DNA of 64,000 nt. Origin: Powellomyces hirtus. Its lineage: Eukaryota > Chytridiomycota > Chytridiomycetes > Spizellomycetales > Powellomycetaceae. Both the position numbers and the translations under genes were made by a program. The DNA is taken from the NCBI GenBank assembly GCA_025526995.1, contig JAHLKG010000002.1:1-64000 (forward strand). The letters run 5' to 3'. Of the stretch, positions 55,101-64,000 are shown one piece after another. The stretch's first letter is position 1; every line of letters begins with the position of its first letter. The notes under the pieces were generated by a model, which did no database searches, was not told the DNA's origin, and saw only the letters and a list, made by a program, of their open reading frames with translations.

Positions 55101-55541
55101 CAAGTGGGCACTCAACGCTGCCCAATGGAAGCGTGTGATCATGCATTACTTGGTAACCCCCGAGCTACTGATTGTAAACGTACAAGGAAATAACGTAAGA
55201 GCCAATCGCTTCTTCCCTGTTCAGAGCTGCACTCTTCACCATGCTTTCTTCAATAGGGTGCTCAACATATTTCGAATACCTACTCTACCGCGAATTGGGC
55301 TGTCATTGACCACAAGTCGGACGTTGAAAGCAAACAACACTTGATCACAGTTACTGGACTCAACCAGAGCGAGATTTTTGAGTTCCAGTTTGAGACCGAG
55401 TCAAGCTTCAACCGGTGGCACCATCTCATGACAGCGGCACAAGCGACTGAAATAAGCAAGAAGGGGGATGGAAGTATTGGTGCAAATCAGTTGAGTCCGA
55501 CGGGAACGGCAAACATTATGGGCTCCGCCCCACTTGTGTAG
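52175..55541 (+). CDS. class C (GABA-B-like) 7TM receptor with bacterial-type solute-binding ectodomain and PH-like tail
   Basis: Twelve exons (52175-52244, 52308-52429, 52512-52662, 52725-53003, 53065-53299, 53367-53611, 53684-53899, 53954-54117, 54181-54420, 54487-54747, 54808-55194, 55257-55541) give 884 residues. After a signal peptide (WKWMLVVIYLCGIAANA) comes an extracellular solute-binding protein of the bacterial sugar-ABC type, family 1 (YDLFMLDVVWPADF, VALPYWTDYGLLYYRQDLL, PPKTWDELEEMA; about residues 30-480). Seven membrane helices follow (about 490-750) with the class C cysteine before TM3 (CILQPWILGLSFS) and TM3-end KTWRIYRIF. The cytosolic tail ends in a PH-like fold (YLVTPELLIVNV ... 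FEFQFETESSFNRWHHLM). Probably a plasma-membrane sensor of an oligosaccharide or other small solute acting through G proteins; the ligand is inferred from the SBP subtype only. Confidence 0.85.
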
Positions 55542-56516
55542 AAGTCTGAATATCTAGGTGGTGCTAGCCTACTGTACGAGTTTGCCTTGTCCAAAACTGA
55601 CAAGAACCACCGCAACGTCTATGATGAAACGCTTACATCGTCGGCGTGGAAGAAGGAGTGGTCGCCTATTGAACGATTGCATTTGGCAAAGCGGAAACAT
55701 GCCACATAGTCAAAGGCGGGGGAGAAAAAGAACAATGCGAAGAATGGTTCTGGTCTGCTATTGTTCTCTCGCAGCAAGAAGCAAAATCAAGCGTTTGAAT
55801 CCGAAAATGGAGAAATAACGCAATGCTTTGCCCTCCCTTTTAATCAGCTCACGCTGCCCATGGGGCGCACCCGTTCTGTTCGCCCCGAAGAAGGACGGCG
55901 GCCTCCGTTGCTGTATTGACTACCGGGCGTTGGAAGTGATTTTGTATACAATCTACAACTTGGTATGTGATACAGTGCAGCTCCGCAGGTCAGAACCAAT
56001 TGATAGCGGCCGAATGTTAAGATAGGAACCGAGTGTACATTTGATGTGCAGAGGATGCAGCACAAGCTAATGCCATGGCCCGGCAAGTTGCCTACCTGGA
56101 GATTCCCCAGGACCTTTCTGCCAAGTGGACGAATCACATCAAATGCTACCCAAAATGCCGTAGCCTCGTATGCTACGTCTGCTAGCCCTGTGATGGCATG
56201 TATATAACCTCTGAAAGTCACTTACAGTGTGCTTGTTCATGTCCAAAAACGAATGCTGCATGACCAGTAGGACTATCGTGCGGATCGGTCGGAATATTGT
56301 TACGTAATACTGTCGATCGTTACTTTCAGAGTGCTGCGCAAAACCTAGATTCAGGTTGTCGCGTCGCGCTCTCGAAAACTGACTGGACCTTTTGGCGCAC
56401 ACTTTCCATTTCTCTCGCTTGCCGTCATTTTCGACAGCTTGCCGTTGTCCACCTACTTTTCGCTGCTGTTGCTACTGGCCCGCTCGCTTTCCAAAAGTCT
56501 CTCTCTCGGGCCCTAC
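55542..56516. other. intergenic with retroelement relic
   Basis: Nearly 1 kb between two plus-strand genes. It contains the short gypsy fragment listed separately and otherwise no recognised gene. Confidence 0.5.
55851..55937 (+). pseudogene. relic fragment of gypsy reverse transcriptase
   Basis: The plus-strand reading [18 protein letters not shown] then CIDYRAL matches the start of the reverse transcriptase domain of the chromovirus Pol in this window (its [15 protein letters not shown] segment near 19150). Sequence similarity stops abruptly on both sides, so only about 85 bp remain. Confidence 0.8.
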
Positions 56517-58418
56517 ATGCCACTCCCAACATTCCTGACCACCAACCGTCGGTCCTCCTACGGGCTCCGCCGCCCAACATCCTTCTCCTGCTACCTATCC
56601 AACACCCCATCTCCATGCGATCTGCCTGCACGCAGCCCACGCTACTCCCTCTCCAGTCTTCTTGGCAGAACCGGATCCCCGCGGCGGAGCACTAGCAGCC
56701 GAGATTCACAAGCAGATGAAGCCTACACCTCCTTCCACCACCCTGCCCGCCATTCAGTGGATGGTGCGATTAGTGGTGGAGGACGGTATTGGACAGAAAC
56801 GAGACCTCCACCCGAGTATACCAGTATGGAGGACGTGAGTGTGTTCAGAGTACCCGCGCTTGTGACTTTACCCCGCCAGCAATGGGAGGAAGAGGAGCGT
56901 CGGGAGGATGTGTTGCCGCCGTACCCGCCGTTGGGTCGACGAAGGAACTTGGAAGCTGCGAGAGCGTTTGGGTCACCAGATGATGCGTAAGTTATTTCTT
57001 ACAAGCATACGTATATACCCCTCTCTGTCTCCCTGAATCTGAACTTTCATCCTACACCCCTCTCTCTGTTGCTTTCTCTCGATGAAAACAGAACATGTAT
57101 GATCCGCGTTCCCGAGGCCGGCGACTTCCACGTTCATCGCGCGTTCCTCGCCCCATACAGCGCCGTGTTTCGTGATTTGCTTGATCCGCATGTGAGTCCA
57201 GAGCAGGAGACGGTCAGGATGCGGGCGGGGCCGGAGGTGCTGTATTGGGTGATGCGGCACCGGAATGAAAATGAAAATGAAAGAGAGAGCATGCAGGATG
57301 GGGAAAGGGATGGTGATGGCGAGGGGTTGTTTCGCATTGTAGATAATGGCGTGGAGATGGATGTCGGAATAAAGAGAGAAGGAACAAGGACAGCCAAGCG
57401 GGTTTCCTTCTCCAACATGCGCACGTGGCCGATATTGCAACTTCCCACGTTCCGCTGGCCGACTCGTGACACCACTCGTCTCTACTCACTACGCACCAGC
57501 ACCACCAAATTCGCGTTCTGGGCACACCTAGCAAAATTCAACTCACACTACGCTTCACCTTCCCCTTCGTCCTTCACCACCGCTACGAGTTACTTTCTGC
57601 GACGCCAGCCCACGACCAAGAAAAGCACAACTGCCCATCCACGGCCTATCCTGTACATTCATGTACCCTCCCCTGCCATGTTTCCCGCCCTGCTGGAGTG
57701 GTTGTATACGGGTAGTTGGAGGGAATTGTTTGCGGGGATGGAGAATGCGGCGTGTGGCTGTGAGCGCGCGTTTTTTGGCGTGTTGAAGAATGTGAAAGAG
57801 TTGGAGGTTGTGGAGGAGGTGTATGAGGTGTTGGCGGTGTATCTTCTGACGGTGAGTATTGGGATTGTAGCAGCACACCAGGGATGTACATTAATTGTTT
57901 TGTTCATATCGTCTTTCCTTTTTTAGCACCCGGACATTACGGTCAGTGAACCGTTCTGCAAAGCCAGCATTCCGTTCCCCCTTCTCCGGAGCTTTATGGC
58001 GCGGAGCAACTGGACCAACACGGACAAACTGGCAGTGTTGCTGTGGTGGGTCCGGTTCGAAAGCACTCCACCAGCGCCCCCCTCTACCTCCTCAACGACC
58101 ACGCTTGCATCTCAAGCCGTTCACATTCCGTCCTCATCCACAACGTCCCTCCTACATCAACTCTGTGCCGCCTCGTCGCTGAGACTGGGTGCGGGAGGGG
58201 ACGAAAATCAGGTGGTATTGGATGAGGAGATGGAGCTGTTGACACTGTATATTGATGTGTTGGAGATTTCGCCGGGGGAGACGGAGGAGATGAGGGAGAT
58301 GTTGCCAGAGGCGTTTGATCGGCTGGTGCAGGGCGGGATTAGGACTATGATGCCGCGCAGGAATGGCTTTGGGAGTAGGAATTGTGTGTATGGGCGTGGG
58401 AGCGGGTCATCCAGGTAG
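56517..58418 (+). CDS. BTB/POZ-like domain protein
   Basis: Exons 56517-56986, 57092-57851 and 57927-58418 give 573 residues. The N-terminal 150 residues are Ser/Arg/Pro-rich. A BTB-like start (RVPEAGDFHVHRAFLAPYSAVFRDLLDP, about 160-190) has the D-x-x-x-HR-x-x-L-x-x-S-x-x-F pattern. A long insert follows, then PAMFPALLEWLYTGSW, which matches the later BTB helices, and a helical C-terminus (LDEEMELLTLYIDVLEISP). BTB domains dimerise and often bind Cullin-3. The insertion within the domain is unusual and makes the call less firm. The frame extends upstream only to a TTG; the ATG at 56517 is used. Confidence 0.6.
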
Positions 58419-59115
58419 AGGAAAGGAGACAAAGTAGACGAGAACGGCGCTGGCGCTGTGGGATTTGTTTTTCTGTGCACACAGGCGTATTTTGCGGGGC
58501 AGATGCGGGGTGTCAAATCTGGTACACGGTAGTTAGATATTTCGTAGTTGTTTAATAGTCGCATGTATGCATAGCAGGGAGCAGGAACTTTTTTTTCTTG
58601 CATGCATTTCATATTATTCATATGTAGTGGAACACAGTAGAGGTCTGCTCATCCACCCGATTCCCCAACGACAACGCGCGCGGAGACAACCTGTTCTGCT
58701 TACGTGTTCCCTAAGCCACATTCGAACGCGCCACAGACTAAGCCGCGAAGAAGCGCGATGGATGACACATGAAAGAAAGAACACTCTTCTGGAAAGCTCT
58801 GGAATTGACACTTTTTGACGAGTGACACCTCACGCCTTCCCTGCTCTTCCCTTCCCTTCGTCCCTCTTGGATTTCCGCTCTCTCCCTTAAACCATGTGTG
58901 TGATATTATGATATGTCACTTTCCCTCTCTCTCTCTCCCTCCAGGCATCAACGGGTTCATGTACACATATAAATAAATACATAGCTCTGATATCTCGCCC
59001 TACTCGCCCTCGTTCGTCGTTGTACTCTTTTATTTTGCTTCCCTCCCGCACTCTCATACCCGCTTTTCATACATACCTCACCTTGCTACACATACACACA
59101 CACACACGCACAGTC
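58419..59115. other. intergenic, promoter region of mitochondrial HSP70
   Basis: 700 bp without a coding frame of note. Pyrimidine-rich blocks (58840-58945) and a CA repeat (59090-59110) lie before the start codon. A heat-shock element is listed separately. Confidence 0.5.
58787..58804. promoter_or_regulatory. heat-shock element upstream of mitochondrial HSP70
   Basis: TTCTGGAAAGCTCTGGAA contains four alternating 5-bp HSF modules (TTC-nn-GAA-nn-cTC-nn-GAA) with a single mismatch. It lies about 310 bp before the ATG, a position that suits HSF control of a chaperone gene. Confidence 0.6.
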
Positions 59116-61516
59116 ATGTATAGTCTATCTCGAACCGCTGCCCGACAAGCCGCATTCTGTCGCTCTCCCTTAGCTGTATGTATATATCTCATACGTGCGC
59201 GCATCGCTCTGTCTCGAGTCTCATGCAGTTTCGCATTCCCGCCTGTCAAATACAGCTCGCACACCGCTCCACAGCTGCTGCTTTTAACCCATCCTTTGTA
59301 CGCTATGCCAGCAGCGACAACAGGGGAATATCACAGGTCATTGGAATCGACTTGGGAACAACAAACTCTTGCGTCGCTGGTATGCCCGACCTTGTCCATA
59401 GCTAACCATTCCCTGCCAATGGAATTCTAACCACCGGTTCTGCCATTTTTTTCTGTCCTTTAGTCATGGACGGAAAGACTCCCCGTGTTATCGAAAACGC
59501 CGAAGGTGGCCGGACCACACCTTCCGTCGTCGCATTCACCAAAGACGGCGAACTCCTAGTTGGCACACCCGCCAAACGTCAAGCGGTCGTTAACCCCGAA
59601 AACACCTTCTTTGCCACCAAGCGGCTCATTGGCCGCCGCTTTGAGGACCCGGAAGTCCAAAAGGACATCAAGCAGGTTTCGTTCAAAATTGTCAAGCACA
59701 GTAACGGCGATGCGTGGTTGGAGGCACGAGGAAAGCGCTACTCGCCGGCCCAGATTGGCGCATTTATTCTGCAGAATTTGAAAGAGACGGCTCAGCAGTT
59801 TTTGGGGAAGCCCGTTCAGAGTGCTGGTAAGTACAACGAACGCGAGTTAAGTGAGCGAGAAGGGTGAAAGATGTATGCGCGGACTTAGCGAGAGGACGCG
59901 AATTGGCGTTAAGACTGCAAAACAAAAGTGATGTGGATTGTTTTCCATTAAAGTCAAACCATACAATTACCAACGTTGGGTGTTTACTGACACAATCGCT
60001 CTTCTTTCCATTTCCTCCCTCTGCAGTTGTAACAGTCCCTGCTTACTTTAACGACGCCCAACGTCAGGCCACAAAAGACGCTGGTCAGATTGCAGGACTG
60101 GATGTGAAACGTGTCATCAACGAACCCACCGCCGCTGCCCTCGCTTACGGCCTGGAAAAGGCGGGGGACAAAATTGTTGCCGTTTACGATCTTGGCGGAG
60201 GCACGTTTGATATTTCGGTTCTCGAGCTCCACGCTGGCGTGTTTGAAGTAAAGTCCACCAATGGAGACACTCACCTGGGTGGTGAAGATTTCGATCACAC
60301 CATGGTCCGGTACATTGTTGAGCAATTCAAAAAGCAAGAGGGCGTCGACGTTGGCAAAGACCGCATGGCGCTTCAGCGCATCCGCGAAGCAGCGGAAAAG
60401 GCAAAGATTGAATTGTCGGCCACTTCGCAGACCGAAATCAACCTTCCTTTCATTACTGCTGATGCCACCGGACCAAAGCACATCAACATGAAACTTACTC
60501 GCGCCCAATTCGAGTCCCTCACCAAGCCCCTCGTCGACCGAACCATCGAGCCTTGCAAAAAGGCCCTCAAGGACGCCGGCCTGAGCGCAAGTGAGATCCA
60601 AGAGGTCCTCCTCGTCGGTGGCATGACCCGGATGCCCAAAGTGCAGGAAACGGTAAAGTCGCTCTTTGGCCGTGAACCATCCAAAGCCGTCAACCCGGAC
60701 GAAGCGGTCGCTATCGGTGCCGCTATTCAAGGCGGTGTCTTGTCCGGCGCCGTTGACCAGCTCCTTCTCCTCGATGTCACGCCTCTGTCGCTCGGCATTG
60801 AAACTCTCGGCGGCGTCTTTTCTCGTCTCATCAACCGAAACACCACCATTCCGACGAAAAAGAGTCAGATATTCTCGACAGCTGCAGACGGCCAGACCCA
60901 GGTGCAGATCAAAGTATACCAAGGCGAACGTGAATTGGTCAAGGACAACAAATTGCTTGGTCAATTCAACCTTGTCGGTATTCCACCTGCGCCCCGCGGA
61001 ACCCCTCAGATCGAAGTGACATTTGACATTGACGCCGACGGAATCGTTAACGTTGCAGCACGCGACAAGACAACGGGCAAGGACCAGTCATTGACGATTG
61101 CTGCGTCATCCGGTTTGTCCGAGGCCGAAATCGAGCGCATGGTGACGCAAGCCGAGCAATTTGCCGAGTCGGACAAAAAACGCAAGGAGGTGATCGAGGC
61201 CAGTAACCATGCCGAGTCCATCATCAATGACACCGAGAAAGCAATGATGGAATTCAAGGACAAGCTCGATCAGGACGAAATGCAAAAGATCAAGACTCAA
61301 ATCAGCGAGCTGCGCGAACTCATTAGCAAAGACCCAGATGAGAATTCGGCTGAGGCAATTAAGGAAAAGTACGGCGAGCTCCAGCAAGCCAGTCTCAAGC
61401 TGTTTGAACTCATGTACAAGAGCCGAGCCCAAAGCGAGGGACAATCCACCGAGAGCACCTCGACCGACGCCGAGTTCAAGGATGTCAATGACACCGACGG
61501 CAAGAAGTCATCGTAA
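59116..61516 (+). CDS. SSC1: mitochondrial HSP70 chaperone (SSC1/mortalin)
   Basis: Exons 59116-59175, 59229-59379, 59464-59826 and 60027-61516 give 687 residues. The N-terminus is a mitochondrial presequence ([17 protein letters not shown] ... RYASSDNRG). The ATPase domain has [35 protein letters not shown], the DnaK-like [30 protein letters not shown] and [14 protein letters not shown]. The substrate-binding part includes [14 protein letters not shown] and the lid follows; the end is Ser/Thr/Asp-rich. It pulls precursors through the TIM23 channel as part of the import motor and folds matrix proteins. The first intron separates most of the presequence from the rest. Confidence 0.96.
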
Positions 61517-62276
61517 ATCATTCGACCAATCTCCCTTGTCGTCCGGCTTGCCGAACTAATTGTTATGGATCTCGACCTCTGTCGTCTCCTCGCCTTCGCC
61601 CGCTTGGTTTTGATGGCAGTTTAGGCGTCTTTTTGTTCAGCAGCACCGGCATTGGGAGTTGGGGCCTTCTGCTCTAACTCCACTTTTATCCAGCCTTTCA
61701 CTTCTATATATGTTTTGTAGTTTGGTTCCCACACACACGGCCCCGCCATCTTTTCGCGTAGATTGATTTCCCCTCAATCACTGATCTGTTTTTGCTGTAC
61801 ATACATGATTTATTTTTCTCAAATATGCTCTTTTAGCCTTTGCCATTGATTCTTGACGCGGTGTGAGTGTGGCCCATATGCAGTACGAGGGACGGAAGGT
61901 TACGGCGGACGCCCCAGTGCGTCGCTCGTTTTTACGCCGCAGGAGCAACAACACCACATATGAAGCCAAACCCATCGAAATGCGGGGTAGACGGTCCGGA
62001 ACTGCCTCCCGCCCCAGCTCCTCTTAGTGGTCTTCCCCTTCTACCATGGACAACCAGTAGGACGACCAATCTCTGGGCAGCGGCCGCATCGCCCGAAGCC
62101 GCGGCTTTCGCATACCATTCGATCGCCATCGATGGTTGTATAGCATTATGGAATAAACCGCAGAGGCTCGTCAGGATATCGTATACATCGCGTCTCCTTC
62201 CTCTGTCACCGGCTCAGTGTATGGAAGCAGCTCACAAATGAGCGCGACCAGAGCCTCTTGCTCCTCTTCCCGCTCG
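61517..62276. other. convergent 3' region of HSP70 and RPC9
   Basis: About 760 bp. It contains a Sel1-like minus-strand frame and the outer copy of a 106-bp tandem duplication, both listed separately. The part 61520-61860 shows nothing else. Confidence 0.5.
61932..62129 (-). pseudogene. Sel1-repeat-like fragment
   Basis: A minus-strand frame of 65 codons begins AIEWYAKAAASGDAAAAQRL, which fits one Sel1 repeat (A-x-x-WY-x-KAA-x-x-G-x-x-x-A). The rest is Gly/Arg/Pro-rich and unlike the family. It may be the last exon of an unseen gene or a relic. Confidence 0.3.
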
Positions 62277-62377
62277 TCAGGATATCGTATCCATCGCGTC
62301 TCCTTCCTCTGTCACCGGCTCAGTGTATGGAAGCAGCTCACAAATGAGCGCGACCAGAGCCTCCTGCTCCTCTTCCC
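62166..62377. repeat. 106-bp tandem duplication covering the RPC9 terminal coding sequence
   Basis: Copies at 62166-62271 and 62272-62377 differ at only a few bases. The inner copy carries the last codons and stop of RPC9; the outer copy lies beyond the stop and repeats that sequence, including an equivalent TGA. Confidence 0.9.
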
Positions 62378-62990
62378 GCAATCGATTGTCGAGATCTTCT
62401 ACCATCTGGTTCAGCAATCATCAGGATTAGCCACACAGACTTTGCGAATCATACTGGTCGATTGCTTCGAATGCGTACAGGATTGAGTTCAGCGATGCTC
62501 TTCGGTCGCAGATTCAGTAGCATGAGTTTCTCTCCCTTCGTGAGGTCATACTTTCGCAAGGCTTCCATGAAAGCTTTGATAACAGCTTCGTCCTGTTCCG
62601 CGCATGGCGTTCCACGCAAGAAGGTCACGACCTGCAGATAATAGGGACAATCAGACATCGGCTGATTCACATTCCTCTTATGCCTCTTTTGGCATATGAA
62701 AAGAAGCCACAGTTCGTTGATCTTGATTTTGGTCGTACCTCGCTTTCAATCTCGTAAAGGTCTTTGAGATTGCTCTCTAAAGGGGCACCCGGGTTCACAA
62801 CGGGTACGTTCTGTTCTCTGTCGGTTTGAAGTTCGGTCAGGAAGGTCAGGACCTCTGAGTTGCTGACTAGGAGAAAGATCGGGATGCGAGTCAGTACCAT
62901 CACTAGCTTTCGATTGTTCCCATCTCTAAAACACTTGCTCACAGACGGTGGATACATACGGTGAGCTGCCTTCAGCTCCAGGACTTCCAT
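62277..62990 (-). CDS. RPC9: RNA polymerase III subunit RPC9 (CRCP)
   Basis: Exons 62990-62960, 62866-62739, 62631-62479 and 62405-62277 give 146 residues, matching the family length (about 140-150). The N-terminus MEVLELKAAHLSNSEVLTFL is very close to the animal protein. LRKYDLTKGEKLMLLNLRPKS and EDLDNRLREEEQEALVALICELLP are the HRDC-like helices of Rpb4/RPC9 proteins. RPC9 pairs with RPC8 (C25) in the stalk of RNA polymerase III, used for initiation on tRNA and 5S genes. Its start codon lies about 100 bp from that of the nucleoporin gene on the other strand. Confidence 0.92.
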
Positions 62991-63091
62991 GGCTTGCCGT
63001 ATCCGTACGCTGACTTTCAGAAGTGGAACTGGCTACCGCAATGGGGCGCGTGTTTCCTGCGCCACTTGCAGGCCAAGCGTTTGACAGCACC
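62991..63091. promoter_or_regulatory. short bidirectional promoter RPC9 / NUP159
   Basis: The two coding regions diverge with about 100 bp between the chosen start codons, or about 40 bp if an upstream in-frame ATG of the nucleoporin is used. Regulatory elements must be shared or lie within coding sequence. Confidence 0.6.
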
Positions 63092-64000
63092 ATGTCCCAA
63101 GGGTCTAGAGATCACCAGGCATCTACAAACAAACCCCTTCTTCTCTTTTGGACCTCCAGTCCTCCGCGCAACAATCTTTTAGGCATGGACGTTGCACCAG
63201 GAGCGGAAGTGACCTGTGAAGAGATTACCTGGGAGGTATGTGTTTTTATCCTGCTTTCAAGACCCAACCTTCCTACCCACGTCAGTGCGACTCCCACGAG
63301 ACATTGGAAAACGATTCCTGTTGAGAGGGATGCAGTTTGCACGTGGGGGACGCTTTTGTAGGACTCAGCTACTATGTTACTGACTCTTTCCTCTTTAGTC
63401 TCTGGAATTCAAACCACTCCAAGTTGAAGCGAAATTACAAATATCAGAGCCACTCGACGTACCTGCACATTGTTCTTTGCTAGCGACGTCCTCACGCTAT
63501 GGCTACGCCGTATGCGGAACAAGCAAAGGTACTCATTTATTTTTTTCGAAATGTCGACTGTCTTGCGGACGTACTGACCACATGTCCACGCAGGATTCGC
63601 ATTCGCGCTGTTGAAGGACATACGATCGACACTTAAAGCAGCGACCAAGAACACCGTTGTGCCTCTGTCAGAACTGCTTGAGGTGGAAATCGCGGATGAT
63701 CCTGTTCATCACGTCAAACTGAGTGCGGACCAGTTGGTTGTTGTCATATGTACTGCTGCGGGAGTGTTGCATCTTTATGATGTCAAAGGCACGACGAACG
63801 AGGTAAGATGGTGGGTGCAAAGGGGATATGGACGCAGATGTGACGTTGCTGATGGGAACGAATTAGGCCCCGCCGACGTTTATCAAAATGGTGAAACTGC
63901 CAGGTCCCGTTTTGGATATACATCCGAATCCGGAAGCCATGCCTGACGCGGCGGCCGTCCTATTGATGGATGGCCGTGTCATGATGGTTGATTTCAGTGA
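63092..64000 (+). CDS. NUP159: NUP159/NUP214-type nucleoporin, N-terminal beta-propeller (partial)
   Basis: Exons 63092-63235, 63399-63528, 63594-63802 and 63867-64000 (continuing beyond the window). The translated part resembles the first blades of the NUP214/NUP159 propeller: FKPLQVEAKLQI, SLLATSSRYGYAVCGTSKGFAFALLKDI, VHHVKLSADQLVVVICTAAGVLHLYDVKG, GPVLDIHPNPE and VLLMDGRVMMVDF. In this family the propeller docks the DEAD-box helicase Dbp5 at the cytoplasmic face of the pore to complete mRNA export. The start is uncertain: ATG codons in frame also occur at about 63041 and 63185. FG repeats and coiled coil would lie outside the window. Confidence 0.8.

Noticed and set aside
59984..60964. 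Minus-strand frame of 326 codons
   Set aside because: Antisense shadow of HSP70, a frequent artefact of this codon-biased gene.

Overview
The window is nuclear DNA of a fungus, most likely a zoosporic (chytrid-type) fungus. The genes are dense and carry many short introns (about 55-130 nt, GT..AG). Several families point to an early-diverging, flagellated lineage: a KICSTOR subunit 2 homologue, a class C receptor with a bacterial-type solute-binding ectodomain, and a CNBD2-like cyclic-nucleotide-binding protein. This lineage call is inference from gene content; no rRNA or other marker is present.

Left part (1-13.1 kb): a poorly resolved plus-strand locus with a metallo-beta-lactamase motif, then on the minus strand an F-box protein, KICS2, a secreted triple-cupredoxin protein, a GNAT acetyltransferase and complex I subunit NDUFB8. 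NDUFB8 is divergent from a class II DAHP synthase.

Mobile island (13.1-30.4 kb): a complete Ty3/gypsy chromovirus (13889-21708) has intact gag and pol, 275-bp LTRs and a perfect 5-bp target duplication. It also carries an intact four-exon cysteine-rich gene on the opposite strand and an array of about 20 small covarying hairpins. Next is a complete but inactivated Ty1/copia element (21929-27677), with 363-bp LTRs, its own target duplication and a half-tRNA primer site. An AT-rich tract follows, holding two mitochondrial-looking tRNA-like sequences, a diverged duplication with coding-like remnants, and a solo gypsy LTR. LTR differences are enriched in CpG transitions.

Right part (30.4-64 kb): CNBD2-like protein (+), secreted alkaline phosphatase (+), ABCG transporter (-), PINX1-type G-patch protein (+), a large CCCH zinc-finger protein (-), an HNH-domain protein (-), the Rix1-complex WD40 protein IPI3 (+), a solute-binding-domain/7TM receptor (+), a BTB-like protein (+), mitochondrial HSP70 (+), RNA polymerase III subunit RPC9 (-) and the start of a NUP159/NUP214 nucleoporin (+, cut by the window end).

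The genes are independent eukaryotic transcription units, not operons. Exon boundaries were derived by hand by matching splice sites to reading frame and family similarity; no transcript data were available.
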